Shown here one piece after another: positions 15,393-25,137 of a stretch of 64,000 bases of DNA. The position numbers and the translations under genes are program-made. Positions within the stretch are counted from its first letter, which is position 1, and each line of letters starts with the position of its first letter. The notes beneath the pieces are model-generated. The model had not been told where the DNA came from and ran no database searches. It saw only the letters and a list, made by a program, of their open reading frames with translations. This stretch comes from CAWCDJ01 sp963796485 (GTDB taxonomy: Bacteria > Acidobacteriota > Terriglobia > Bryobacterales > Bryobacteraceae): positions 1 to 64,000 of the forward strand of contig CAWCLV010000012.1 of assembly GCA_963796485.1 (NCBI GenBank), in the 5' to 3' direction.

Positions 15393-16415
15393 TCACCACA
15401 CCAGCAATCGCTCGATCTCCGAAACCAGGGTTTCGGTTTGCGGGAGAATCTCCGATTCGAGTTGCGGGTGGTAGCCGATCCAGGTATCGAGCGCGCCGAC
15501 GCGGCGGACCGGCGCGTCCAGCCTGTCGAACAACTCGGAAGCGATGCGAGCGGCGATCTCAGCGCCGTACCCGAACGAAAGACAATCTTCGTGCGCGATG
15601 AGGACCCGGCTGGTCTTGGTAACCGACGTCGCAATGGCTTCCCAATCATAGGGCGCGAGCGACCGGAGGTCCAGGACTTCGACGGACCTCTCCGGGTTGC
15701 GCCGCTCCGTTTGTGTGGCGGCCTGGAGAGCCTTCTGCACGAGCGCCCCGTAGGTGATCACGGTGAGCGCGCGGCCCGGTTTAACGATGCGTGCGCGGCC
15801 GAACGGGATAGTGAAATCCGGACCGGGATGCGGCGAGCGGTTGTACGGCTCGCGGTAAAGCTTCTTGTGCTCCAGAAACATCACCGGGTCGTCGGAGCGC
15901 AGCGCGGTCCGCAGCAGGCCGCAGGCATCAAGGGCGCACGACGGCATTACGACACGCAACCCGGGGATGTGCGTAAAGGCGACCTCGCCGGACTGGCTGT
16001 GATAGATGGCACCGCCGTTGAGGTAGCCGCCGATCGGCACGCGCAGGATCGCGGGGCAGGCGAAGTGTCCGCCGGAGCGCCAGCGCATGGTGGCCAACTC
16101 GTCGCGAATCTGCATCATTGCCGGCCAAATATAATCGAAAAATTGAATCTCGGCGACGGGCTTCAGTCCGCGCACTGCCATGCCTATCGCGCGGCCGACG
16201 ATGGCGGCTTCCGCAAGCGGCGTATTGAAACTGCGGCGCGCGCCGAACTCGGCCTGGAGACCCGCGGTGACCTTGAAGACTCCGCCCTTCCCCTTTACGT
16301 CGGAGAGGTTCGCTTCGCGGCTGCAATCCGCCACGTCTTCGCCGAAGACCAGAATATCGGGGTCGCGGCGCATCTCCTCGCGAAGCGTGGCGTTGATGAG
16401 GTCCACCATCGTCAT
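15393..16415 (-). CDS. 2-oxoacid dehydrogenase E1, beta half (of a fused alpha-beta E1)
   Basis: This half carries the transketolase pyrimidine-binding and C-terminal domains of E1 beta: TMVDLINATLREEMRRDPDI, LVFGEDVADCSREAN, NTPLAEAAIVGRAIGMAVRG, QFFDYIWPAMMQI and VLIAHEDCLSFGYGAEIA. The same frame stays open upstream of the ATG and reads DSVYLNLYSPATDPTAPSFA then AQPHFTGAP, which is a linker joining it to the alpha half. A 7-C run near 16507-16513 shifts the frame; six C would make one continuous protein of about 703 residues. It decarboxylates a 2-oxoacid (pyruvate or branched-chain) with thiamine diphosphate. The E2 and E3 partners are not in this window. Confidence 0.88.
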   Translation of the reverse strand: MTMVDLINATLREEMRRDPDILVFGEDVADCSREANLSDVKGKGGVFKVTAGLQAEFGARRSFNTPLAEAAIVGRAIGMAVRGLKPVAEIQFFDYIWPAMMQIRDELATMRWRSGGHFACPAILRVPIGGYLNGGAIYHSQSGEVAFTHIPGLRVVMPSCALDACGLLRTALRSDDPVMFLEHKKLYREPYNRSPHPGPDFTIPFGRARIVKPGRALTVITYGALVQKALQAATQTERRNPERSVEVLDLRSLAPYDWEAIATSVTKTSRVLIAHEDCLSFGYGAEIAARIASELFDRLDAPVRRVGALDTWIGYHPQLESEILPQTETLVSEIERLLVW

Positions 16416-16486
16416 GGGTGCCCCGGTGAAATGCGGCTGTGCCGCGAACGACGGCGCCGTGGGATCGGTCGCCGGCGAGTAAAGAT

Positions 16487-17503
16487 TCAGGTAGACGGAG
16501 TCGCGGGCGGGGGGGCGTCCCGAAGCGCCTGCTGCGTGGCCTCGTGAATCTCTTCGTCGATCTCATGCGTGATGCGCTGGAGCATCTGGCGATCGAGGAT
16601 GCCATCGTCCACCAGCATTTTGGGAAAGGTCAGAACCGGATCGCGGGCAGTCTCGGCTTCCCGTTCGGCGGGCGGCTTGTAGAGGCGCTCGTCATCCGAG
16701 AGAGAGTGGGAGTAAGGCCGGATGACGTGGGCGTGGACGAGCGCCGGCCCTTTCCCGGCCCGAACCCAGGCGGCCGCGGCTTTCATTGTGCGGAACGAAG
16801 CCAAAAAGTCCGTGCCATCGACCTCCTGACGGAAGAGCGCCGGGAAGCCGGAGACCAGTTCCGAAATCCTGCCGCCCGCGGTCTGGCATTCAATCGGGAC
16901 GGAAATGGCGTACCCGTTATCCTCGATCAGGTAAAGCAGGGGGAGCCGCGCGAGGCAGGCGATGTTGAGCGACTCCCAGAACTCGCCCTCGCTGGTAGCG
17001 CCGTCGCCCGAGGTCACCAGCGTGACCTCGCTGGAATCCGGGTCGCGATAGCGCGACGCTTCGGCGCATCCGGCCGCCTGGAGGAACTGAGTGCCCGTAG
17101 GGGAGGACACACTCACGATGTTGTAATTCCGGTGCCCCCAATGCGAGGGCATCTGGCGCCCGGCCGAAGCGGGATCCGCAGCGGCCCCGACCGCCTGCTG
17201 CAGCATTTCGTGCGGCGTCACACCGAGCGTCAGACAGAGCGCGCGATCACGGTAATAGAGGTAAAACCAGTCGCGGCCGGGGTGCAGGACCATTCCGGCG
17301 GCCACCTGGATGGCCTCGTGACCTGCCCCGCTAATCTGAAAATAGATGCGGCTCTGGCGTTTGAGCGCGACTTCGCGGTCGTCGAGCCGCCGCGCGGTGT
17401 GCATCAGGCGAAAAGCGCGGATGAGTTGTTCGGGCTCCAGCCCTTCCCATCGGGCAGAGGCAGAAGACGGCTGGGTCATCAGCTTGATCACTACGGGCAG
17501 CAT
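16487..17503 (-). CDS. 2-oxoacid dehydrogenase E1, alpha half (of a fused alpha-beta E1)
   Basis: This half has 338 residues up to a premature stop. It contains the thiamine-diphosphate domain: QISGAGHEAIQVAAGMVLHP, YYRDRALCLTLGVTP, MPSHWGHRNYNIVSVSSPTG, the Mg-TPP motif SGDGATSEGEFWESLN, and the regulatory-loop-like RPYSHSLSDDERLYK. The terminal DAPPPATPST is out-of-frame sequence caused by the 7-C run; with one C fewer the frame runs on into the beta half. Starts at 17503 or 17479 are both possible. An extended -10 only about 10 nt before 17503 suggests a leaderless mRNA. Confidence 0.88.
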   Translation of the reverse strand: MLPVVIKLMTQPSSASARWEGLEPEQLIRAFRLMHTARRLDDREVALKRQSRIYFQISGAGHEAIQVAAGMVLHPGRDWFYLYYRDRALCLTLGVTPHEMLQQAVGAAADPASAGRQMPSHWGHRNYNIVSVSSPTGTQFLQAAGCAEASRYRDPDSSEVTLVTSGDGATSEGEFWESLNIACLARLPLLYLIEDNGYAISVPIECQTAGGRISELVSGFPALFRQEVDGTDFLASFRTMKAAAAWVRAGKGPALVHAHVIRPYSHSLSDDERLYKPPAEREAETARDPVLTFPKMLVDDGILDRQMLQRITHEIDEEIHEATQQALRDAPPPATPST

Positions 17504-17512
17504 CCCTAATCT

Positions 17513-17521
17513 AGTGTAGCA
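17513..17521 (-). promoter_or_regulatory. Extended -10 promoter of the E1 gene
   Basis: The minus strand reads TGCTACACT, close to an extended -10. Its context matches the efp promoter. Transcription would begin at about 17506, only 3 nt before the ATG at 17503, consistent with a leaderless transcript, or with use of the downstream ATG at 17479. Confidence 0.4.
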
Positions 17522-17588
17522 AGGGGCCTACGGGATACCACCACGACGAAGTGGGGATGAATACGGCCCGGTCTTCGCACGGAACGTC

Positions 17589-18647
17589 TCACTCGGACTT
17601 AAGAGATGCCATGTCGATAGAGAATCGATACTTCACGTCGGCCTTGAGCAGCCTTTGGTAGGCTTCGTTGACCTTCTGGATGGGGATGACTTCGACGTCG
17701 GCGGTGATGTTGTTTGCGCCGCAAAAATCGAGCATCTCCTGGGTCTCGGGGATCCCACCGATCGGCGATCCCGAGAGGCTGCGGCGTCCCATGATCAGTC
17801 CGAACGCGGAGACCGCGAGGGGCTTTTCCGGGGCGCCGACCAGAGTGAGATTGCCGTCGCGGCGGAGCAGTTGAATGTAAGCGCTGATGTCGTGATCGGC
17901 GGAGACGGCGTCGAGAATGAAATCGAAGCTGCCCGCGTGCTTCTGCATCTCGTCCGCGTTGCGTGAGATGACCACGTCGTCGGCGCCGAGGCGGAACGCG
18001 TCTTCCTTCTTGCCGGGAGAAGTTGTGAAGACTACTACTCGCGCTCCCAGCGCGTGGGCGATTTTCACGGCCATGTGGCCCAATCCGCCAAGCCCCACCA
18101 CACCGGCTTTCTTCCCTTTGGTGACGCCCCAGTGGCGCATGGGCGAGTATGTCGTGATTCCGGCGCAGAGCAGAGGAGCGGCGCCGGCAAGATCGAGGTT
18201 GGAAGGGACATGCAGGACAAAGCGCTCGTCCACCACGATGCTCTCGGAGTAACCACCGTAGGTAACTCCTCCCAAATGCTTGTCCGGAAAGTTGTAAGTC
18301 AGGGTCCCGTTCGGACAGAACTGCTCGAGGCCGGCCTGGCATTCGGGGCAGGTGCGGTCGGAATCGACCATGCACCCGACCGCGGCCAGGTCGCCGGGCT
18401 TGAACCCCTTGACTGCCGGTCCGGTCCTGGTGACACGGCCCACGATTTCATGCCCCGGGACGCAGGGGTAGACCGTCGGCATGACGCCCTTCCATTCATT
18501 GCGGACCTGGTGCAGGTCGGAGTGGCAGATCCCGCAGAACAGGATCTCGATCTGTACGTCGTGTTCGGTTGGCTCGCGCCGCCGGACTGTCGTGGAGGCC
18601 AGCGTCGATGTTGCGCTCGCGGCCGAGTATGCCTTCGCGTTGTACAT
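17589..18647 (-). CDS. Zinc-dependent alcohol dehydrogenase (YahK/cinnamyl-alcohol type)
   Basis: This 352-residue MDR-superfamily NAD(P)H aldehyde reductase/alcohol dehydrogenase has the catalytic zinc ligands in FCGICHSDLH and PGHEIVG plus a later Cys, a nucleotide fold VVGLGGLGHMAVK, and the family end QRLLKADVKYRFSIDM. The structural-zinc lobe reads VDSDRTCPECQAGLEQFC: the first of the usual four cysteines (VDSC) is Asp here, so structural zinc may be bound differently. I use ATG 18647; the upstream reading adds an unlikely extension. It is divergent from TetR with about 95 bp between, and may share its control. Confidence 0.93.
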   Translation of the reverse strand: MYNAKAYSAASATSTLASTTVRRREPTEHDVQIEILFCGICHSDLHQVRNEWKGVMPTVYPCVPGHEIVGRVTRTGPAVKGFKPGDLAAVGCMVDSDRTCPECQAGLEQFCPNGTLTYNFPDKHLGGVTYGGYSESIVVDERFVLHVPSNLDLAGAAPLLCAGITTYSPMRHWGVTKGKKAGVVGLGGLGHMAVKIAHALGARVVVFTTSPGKKEDAFRLGADDVVISRNADEMQKHAGSFDFILDAVSADHDISAYIQLLRRDGNLTLVGAPEKPLAVSAFGLIMGRRSLSGSPIGGIPETQEMLDFCGANNITADVEVIPIQKVNEAYQRLLKADVKYRFSIDMASLKSE

Positions 18648-18708
18648 GAATTCTTTTATTCTCTCCCAAATCCGGCCTTGCCTGCGCAAAACGCCCCCTC
18701 CGGCAATG

Positions 18709-18722
18709 TGAGGAGATCCTCA
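18709..18722. promoter_or_regulatory. Inverted repeat in the tetR/adh divergent region, probable operator
   Basis: TGAGGA-GA-TCCTCA lies immediately before a TATAAT (18725-18730) that can serve tetR and the efflux operon. This is the typical place for TetR autoregulation. Control of both divergent genes from this site is inferred. Confidence 0.5.
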
Positions 18723-18742
18723 TATATAATGGGGAGCAACGG

Positions 18743-19381
18743 ATGCCGTCGCCCGCTTCAACGCAACCAAGAAGAATCCCTTGCCAGGAACGTGGAGAAC
18801 GCCGCGTCGCCGAACTAATCGAGGCCGCCGCATCGGTCATTGCGGAAACGGGCTACGAAGCGGCCACTATGAGCGCCATCGCCGAACGCGCCGGGGCGTC
18901 CATCGGGTCGCTTTATCAGTTCTTCCCGAATAAGGGCGCGATCACCCAGGCTTTGCGCACGCATTACTGCCGCCGGTTCGACGCTCTCTGCGCGCCGCTG
19001 GCCGAAGAAGCCGGCAGTCTGAAGCTGGAGGAATTCGTCAATCATCTGATTGATTTGACGGTTCAATTTGTCGAGCGCCATCCGGCTTTCCTGGCCTTGC
19101 TCGAAGCTCCGCGAAGCACCCGTACGTCGCCCGAAATCCGCAATCTGCTTCGGGAGCGCTTCTCAGGCTTCTTCCTGGCGCAGCAGCCGCGCCTCTCTAA
19201 ACCCAGGGCAAAACAGCTTGCAACCGTGACCATGCACATCATCAAGGCTCTGAATCAGCTTTACATCGAAGTGTCGCCTGCCGAGCGGCGACCGATTGTC
19301 CAGGAATTCAAACTGGTTCTCTTTTCTTACCTAAGCGCCCGGATCGAGTCCTGCGGCGGCACGCGGAGGGACCGCTCATGA
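18743..19381 (+). CDS. TetR-family transcriptional regulator
   Basis: The protein has 212 residues. The N-terminal helix-turn-helix reads AAASVIAETGYEAATMSAIA then ERAGASIGSLYQFFPNKGAI, a textbook TetR DNA-binding domain, followed by an all-helical ligand domain. GGGGAG sits 6 nt before the ATG and a TATAAT 12 nt before that. Its stop overlaps the adaptor ATG, so it is the first gene of the RND efflux operon and most likely represses it, with release by an exported compound. Confidence 0.93.
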   Translation: MPSPASTQPRRIPCQERGERRVAELIEAAASVIAETGYEAATMSAIAERAGASIGSLYQFFPNKGAITQALRTHYCRRFDALCAPLAEEAGSLKLEEFVNHLIDLTVQFVERHPAFLALLEAPRSTRTSPEIRNLLRERFSGFFLAQQPRLSKPRAKQLATVTMHIIKALNQLYIEVSPAERRPIVQEFKLVLFSYLSARIESCGGTRRDRS

Positions 19382-20616
19382 AACCCCACTGGAAAGCGGC
19401 CGCGGCAGTATTGGCGGTATGCGCAGCGATCTCCCTGGCCGGATGCGCCAGAAAGTCGGAAGCGACCACCCAGCAGCGGCAAGCACCGCCACCGGCGGAG
19501 GTGGGCGTGGCTACCGTGGTGCAGAAGGACGTTGCAATCTACGGCGACTGGGTCGCCACGCTGGACGGCTACGTCAACGCGAACATTCAGCCGCAGGCTA
19601 GCGGCTACCTGGTGAAGCAGAATTATCGCGAAGGATCGTTGGTCCACAAAGACGAAGTCCTGTTTGAGATCGACCCCCGGCCGTTTCAGGCCGCACTCGA
19701 TCGCACCCAGGCGCAGCTTGCCCAGGCGAAGGGCCAACTGTCACAGGCCGAGGGCCAGCTGGCCCAGGCGCGCGCCCAATTAGCGCTCGCGGAGATCAAC
19801 CTCAAACGCAACACTCCGCTGGCCGCGGCGCACGCCATCCCGCAGAGCCAACTCGACAGCGATACGCAGGCGCAGGCGCAGAGCGAGGCGCTGGTCAAAA
19901 CCGACGAAGCAGGCATCGAATCCAGCAAAGCTGCCATCGAAGCGGCCGAAGCAGCGGCCGAGGAGGCGCGCTTGAATCTCGGGTTCACGAAGGTGCACTC
20001 GCTGATTAACGGCATTGCGGGGATTGCCACTATCCAGATCGGGAACCTGGTGAGCCCCACGACGGTTCTCACGACGGTATCCTCGCTCGATCCGATCAAG
20101 GCTTACTTCTCCATCAGCGAACAGGAGTACCTGGCACTGGCGGGCGACCTTCATTCCGGCGCCGGCCTGCTTCAAGCCGGCAACCGCATTCCGCTGCAGT
20201 TGACGCTGTCGAATGGAGAGGCGTATCCCCATCAGGGGCGGATCGTCTTCGCCGACCGCCAGGTGGATTCGCAGACCGGCACCATCCGGATCGTCGGCGC
20301 ATTCGCCAACCCGGGCAATATACTGCGCCCCGGCCAGTTCGGGAGAATTCGGGCGATGACCGCAATGCACAAAGGCGCGCTCCTTGTGCCGCAGCGCGCC
20401 GTTAGCGAAATGCAAGGGCGAACCCTGGTGGCCGTAGTCGGGCCCGACAACGTAGTCAATATCCGCACTGTCCAGACCGGCGATCGTGTGGGCGATTTGT
20501 GGGTAATCCAAAGCGGCGTGCAGCCCGGCGAACGCGTGGTGACCGAGGGGACGATGAAGGTGGCGGACGGAGCCCGCGTGACCCCGAAGCCGGAAGCCGC
20601 GAGCGGGAGCAGGTAG
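19378..20616 (+). CDS. RND efflux periplasmic adaptor (membrane fusion lipoprotein)
   Basis: This 412-residue AcrA/MexA-like adaptor has a lipoprotein signal with lipobox LAGCARK at about residues 21-24. A split lipoyl domain (VNANIQPQASGYLVKQNYRE ... LNLGFTKVHSLINGIAGIAT) surrounds a long alpha-helical hairpin rich in AQAKGQLSQAEGQLAQ repeats. Beta-barrel and membrane-proximal domains follow, ending GTMKVADGARVTPKPEA. It bridges the inner-membrane pump and the outer-membrane channel encoded next. It is ATGA-coupled to tetR and only 3 bp from the pump. Confidence 0.95.
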   Translation: MKPHWKAAAAVLAVCAAISLAGCARKSEATTQQRQAPPPAEVGVATVVQKDVAIYGDWVATLDGYVNANIQPQASGYLVKQNYREGSLVHKDEVLFEIDPRPFQAALDRTQAQLAQAKGQLSQAEGQLAQARAQLALAEINLKRNTPLAAAHAIPQSQLDSDTQAQAQSEALVKTDEAGIESSKAAIEAAEAAAEEARLNLGFTKVHSLINGIAGIATIQIGNLVSPTTVLTTVSSLDPIKAYFSISEQEYLALAGDLHSGAGLLQAGNRIPLQLTLSNGEAYPHQGRIVFADRQVDSQTGTIRIVGAFANPGNILRPGQFGRIRAMTAMHKGALLVPQRAVSEMQGRTLVAVVGPDNVVNIRTVQTGDRVGDLWVIQSGVQPGERVVTEGTMKVADGARVTPKPEAASGSR

Positions 20617-20619
20617 GGC

Positions 20620-23600
20620 ATGTCGAAATTCTTCATCAACCGCCCGATTGTCGCCATGGTGATCGCGATCCTCATGGTAGTGATCGGGCTCGTTTCCGCC
20701 CTGGCCCTTCCGGTGGCGCAGTTCCCCAGTATCGTGCCGCCGGAAATCAGAATCTCGGCGAACTATCCGGGGGCGGATTCCCAAACGCTCGAACAATCGG
20801 TCGCCACGCCTCTCGAAGAGCAGATCAGCGGCGTGGACAACATGAACTACATGTACTCGGTGAATTCGAGCAGCGGGCAGACGCAGATCATCGTCAATTT
20901 CGACGTCACCACCGATCCGAATATCGACCAGGTGCTGACCCAGCTCCGCACATCCCAGGCACAGCCGCAATTGCCTGCGCAGGTCAATACCGCGGGACTG
21001 GTGGTACAGAAATCGCTGTCGTCGCCCCTGTTGCTGGTCGCGCTGTATTCGCCGAAGGGCACCTACGACAATACGTTTCTTGCCAACTACGCCTACATCA
21101 ATCTGGTGGATGAGTTGACGCGTGTTCCCGGCATCGCGCAGGTTCAGATCTTCGGCGCAGGGCAGTATGCCATGCGCTGCTGGGTCAAGCCGGATCAACT
21201 GGCAAAACTGCACGTCACGGTTCCCCAGATCGTGCAGGCGCTCCAGACGCAGAACGCGGTAAACCCGGCCGGACAGATCGGCGGCGAGCCCGTGCCGCAA
21301 GGCCAGCAGTTTACCTACACGGTGCGCGCGCAAGGCCGGCTGACGACTCCCGAGGAGTTTGGGAACATCATTCTCCGCGCGAATCCGGACGGCTCCACCT
21401 TGCGCTTGAAAGACGTGGCCCGGCTCGAACTCGGCGCCCAAACGTACAGCCTCAGCGGGCGCTACAACGGCAAACCCGCCGCGGTCATGGCCTGCTATCA
21501 GCTGCCGGGCTCGAACGCGGTCGATGCCGCGCAGCGGCTCAAAGCGCGGATTGCGGAGCTGAGCAAGAGATTCCCCTCCGACCTTTCCTACAGGGTCAGC
21601 CTGGACACCACGGCCGCAGTCTCCGCCGGCATGCGCGAGATTCTGTACACGCTGCTCGAAGCGCTGGCGCTGGTGGTACTGGTCGTCTACATCTTTCTGC
21701 AAGGGTGGCGGGCGACCCTGATCCCCCTGCTGGCCGTCCCCGTCTCGCTGATCGGCACCTTCGTGGTGTTTCCGATGCTCGGCTTTTCCATCAACACGCT
21801 TTCGCTGTTCGGGCTGGTGCTGGCGATCGGGCTGGTGGTGGACGACGCCATCGTCGTAGTGGAAGCAGTAGAGCGCCATATCGAAGAGGGACTCTCGCCG
21901 CGCGACGCCGCGCTCAAAGCGATGCAGGAAGTGTCGGGCCCGGTAATCGCGATCGCCCTGATCCTGAGCGCCGTCTTCATTCCCACCATCTTCATCCCCG
22001 GGATCACCGGCCGTCTTTATCAACAGTTCGCTGTCACGATTGCGATCTCGGTGATCTTTTCGGCGTTCAATGCGCTCTCGCTCAGCCCTGCGCTTTCCGC
22101 CCTGCTGCTCCGCCCCCGGAAGAAGCGGCGCGGGCCGCTGGCCTGGTTTTTCAACTGGTTCAATGGCATGTTCCGGCGCGGGACCAATCGCTTCGTCAGC
22201 TTCTCGGGCGTGATGATCCGAAAAGCAGGCGTGAGCCTGGTGCTCCTCGCTGTGATCGCCGCAGCCGCGGTGATCGATCGGCGGCAAGTTACCCGCCTCG
22301 TTCCTCCCCGAAGAAGACTACGGCTTCGTCTACGTCAGCCTGCAGTTGCCGAACGCCGCATCGCTGCAGCGAACCTCCGCCGCAGCCAGGAAGGTGGAAG
22401 ACATCATCCTGCACACCCCGGGAGTCCAGGGATGCACGTCGGTGCTTGGCTTCAGCCTTTTGAGCCGCGTTCAGGACACCTATAGCGCCTTCTTCTTCGT
22501 CACCGAAAAGCCATGGGACGAGCGGACGAAGCCGGAAGAGCAGTATGCGGCGATCCGGGCCCACATCACGCGCGAACTGAGCAAGGTCCCGGACGGAATT
22601 GCGTTCTCGTTTTCTCCGCCCGCGATTCCGGGGGTCGGAACCTCCGGCGGCGTCACCTTCATGCTGGAAGACCGCTCAGGCGGAACGCTGGACTTTCTGG
22701 GTGACAACGTAACCAGGTTCGTGGCTTCCGCGAAGAAGCGTCCGGAAATCGCCAGTGTGAGCTCTACTTTTCTGGCCGGGGTTCCGCAGCAGTATGTGGA
22801 CGTGGACCGGGCCAAGGTGGCGCGCGAAGGCGTGAATATCGGGGATGTCTATCAAACCTTACAGACCTTTATGGGCGGCTACCTGGTCAATTACTTCAAT
22901 CGGTTCGGGCGGCAGTGGCAGGTGTACCTCGAAGCGGAAGGAGCGTATCGGACGCGCAGCCAGAACATGGGCCAGTTCTACGTCGCGAACAACCGCAACG
23001 GGATGGTCCCTCTCAGCGCCGTCACCAATATCCAAAGCATCACCGGCCCGGAGTTTACCATGCGGTACAACGAATATCACGCCGCCCAGATTAACGCGTC
23101 GGCGGCTCCCGGATACAGTTCCGGTCAGGTCATGAAAGCACTCGAGGAGACCTTCTCGCAGACCATGCCTCCGGAGATGGGCTTCGACTACACGGGCATG
23201 TCCTACCAGGAACAGCAAGCCTCCAAGGGAGTTCCTCCGGCGGCCATCTTCGGGCTTTCGCTATTTTTCGTTTTCTTAATTCTGGCGGCGCTTTACGAAA
23301 GCTGGTCGCTGCCCTTCAGCGTTCTCCTCGGCACGCCCGTTGCGGTGTTCGGGGCCTACCTGGCGCTGTGGCTGCGGCACTTCGAAAACGACGTCTATGC
23401 GCAGATCGGACTAGTGATGTTAATTGGATTGGCGGCGAAAAACGCCATTTTGATCGTGGAATTCGCCAAAGTCGAATACGAAAAGGGAAGGACATTGGAA
23501 GAAGCCGCCCTGCTGGGCGCGCGAATCCGGTTGCGGCCGATTCTGATGACTGCCTTTGCCTTCATCCTCGGCTGCGTTCCCCTGTGGGTCGCGGCCGGAT

Positions 23601-23773
23601 CGGGCGCGGTCTCCCGCCGCATCCTGGGAACCGCGGTGATCGGCGGAATGCTCGCGGCCTCTCTGATCGCCGTCTTTTTCGTTCCGGTGACATTCGATGT
23701 GGTGGAGAGGCTAGCGCACCGTTTTTCGAGAAAGCCACCGGTCGCCGCGGCGGAAACGGAGACGGCCGGATGA
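20620..23773 (+). CDS. RND multidrug efflux pump (HAE1 family), frameshifted by a GATC duplication
   Basis: This inner-membrane proton-driven transporter of the AcrB type would be about 1,050 residues. The first part runs in frame 1 from MSKFFINRPIVAMVIAILMV through the TM4 signature GLVLAIGLVVDDAIVVVE with its two Asp. The second part, in frame 2, starts GGKLPASFLPEEDYGFVYVS and ends with the second set of TM helices (GLAAKNAILIVEFAK). The frames meet near 22271-22280, where GTGATCGATCGGC holds GATC twice; deleting one copy gives VIGGKLPASFLPEED without a gap. As written, translation from the first start ends at 22485. It is ATGA-coupled to the outer-membrane factor. Confidence 0.92.
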
Positions 23774-25128
23774 GAGCCGCAATTGTCCTCGCGGCCGTTC
23801 TCGCTCTGGCCGGATGCACCGTGGGGCCGAAGTACCGGCGCCCGGAGTTGACTGTTCCTCCTGCCTACAGAAACGCGGGGCAGCCGTCGGCGGAGGTATC
23901 GATCGCCGAAGAGAAGTGGTGGACAGTGTTTCAGGATCCCGAACTGCAGAAACTGATCCGCACCGCGCTCCAACAGAACTACGATATCCGGATCGCAGCC
24001 ACCCGTATTTTGCAGGCGCAGGACCAGGTTGGGATCGCACGTTCGCAGCAGTTCCCGACGGTTGGCGCTGCCGCCGGCTACACCGATCAAAAGACGTCCA
24101 TCTCCTTCGCCGCAAACCAACTGCAAGGCCTGTTTTCCTGGAATCTCGACTTCTGGGGCGAATACCGGCGCGCCGCCGAAGCGGCCAGGGCGAGCCTGCT
24201 GGCGTCGGAGTGGAATCGCAGTCTGGTATTAAGCACGGTGGTGGCGGACGTCGCCTCGGCCTACTTCACGCTTCGCGAACTGGATCTCGAACTGGATATC
24301 GACAAACAGACGCTGGCGTCGAGGCAACAATCGCTCGAGTTGACCCGGAAACTGGAGCAAGGAGGTGTGGCGGCCCTGCTCGACGTGCGTCAAGCCGAAC
24401 AACTGGTCGAAACGGCCGCCGAGGCGGTCCCGGAAACGGAACGACAGATCTCCGTCGAGGAAGACCTGATCAGCACTCTCATCGGCGAGAACCCGCACGA
24501 CATCCCGCGTGGTCTGCCCATTACGGAACAGCCCCTGCCGCCGGTGGTCCCGGCCGGCTTGCCCTCGGAGTTGATCGAGAGGCGCCCGGATATCCGTGCC
24601 GCGGAAGCACAACTGATGGCGGCCAACGCGGAAATCGGTGTCGCCCGGGCGCAGTTTTTCCCGAGCCTGCCATTGACCGCCGGTGGCGGACTCGCGAGCG
24701 TTGGTCTGGCGAATCTATTTGCCGGACCGGCCACCCCCTGGAGTATCAGCGCCTTAGCGGCGCAGCCGATCTTTACCGGCGGACGCCTCCGCTCGAATCT
24801 ACGCTTGACCCAGGCCCAGCAGCAGCAGGCGGTGCTGACCTACCAGCAGACCATCCAGCAGGCATTCCGCCAGGTATCCGATGCGCTCATTTCCTACAAT
24901 AAATACCGCGAGTTCCGCGAGCACCAGGAGCGGCTGACCACTGCCGCCGAGGGCGCCTCGCAGCTCTCCGATTTGCGCTACCGCGGCGGAGCGGCCAGCT
25001 ATCTCGAAGTGCTCACCAACGAGACGAATCATTTTGCGGCACAACTGAACCTGGCGCGAGCCCGGCTGAATGAGCGGCTCTCGCTGGTGCAGATTTATAA
25101 CAGTTTAGGCGGCGGCTGGCAGCAATGA
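23770..25128 (+). CDS. RND outer-membrane channel lipoprotein (NodT/OprM type)
   Basis: The protein has 452 residues. The lipoprotein signal ends LALAGCTVGPKYRRPE, the standard NodT-family start. Two tandem OEP repeats follow, recognisable by KWWTVFQDPELQKLI, DFWGEYRRAAEAARASLLAS, and LPSELIERRPDIRAAEAQLM, GGRLRSNLRLTQAQQQ. Together with the adaptor and pump it completes a tripartite efflux system. The ATG overlaps the pump stop. It was cut back from a much longer open frame that is antisense-type read-through of the pump. Confidence 0.95.
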   Translation: MRAAIVLAAVLALAGCTVGPKYRRPELTVPPAYRNAGQPSAEVSIAEEKWWTVFQDPELQKLIRTALQQNYDIRIAATRILQAQDQVGIARSQQFPTVGAAAGYTDQKTSISFAANQLQGLFSWNLDFWGEYRRAAEAARASLLASEWNRSLVLSTVVADVASAYFTLRELDLELDIDKQTLASRQQSLELTRKLEQGGVAALLDVRQAEQLVETAAEAVPETERQISVEEDLISTLIGENPHDIPRGLPITEQPLPPVVPAGLPSELIERRPDIRAAEAQLMAANAEIGVARAQFFPSLPLTAGGGLASVGLANLFAGPATPWSISALAAQPIFTGGRLRSNLRLTQAQQQQAVLTYQQTIQQAFRQVSDALISYNKYREFREHQERLTTAAEGASQLSDLRYRGGAASYLEVLTNETNHFAAQLNLARARLNERLSLVQIYNSLGGGWQQ

Positions 25129-25137
25129 CCCCGCCGT

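Noticed and set aside
19780..22287. 835-codon open frame on the minus strand
   Set aside because: It is antisense to the adaptor and pump, whose motifs are certain. Its His/Arg/Asp-rich composition is typical of the mirror frame in high-GC genes.
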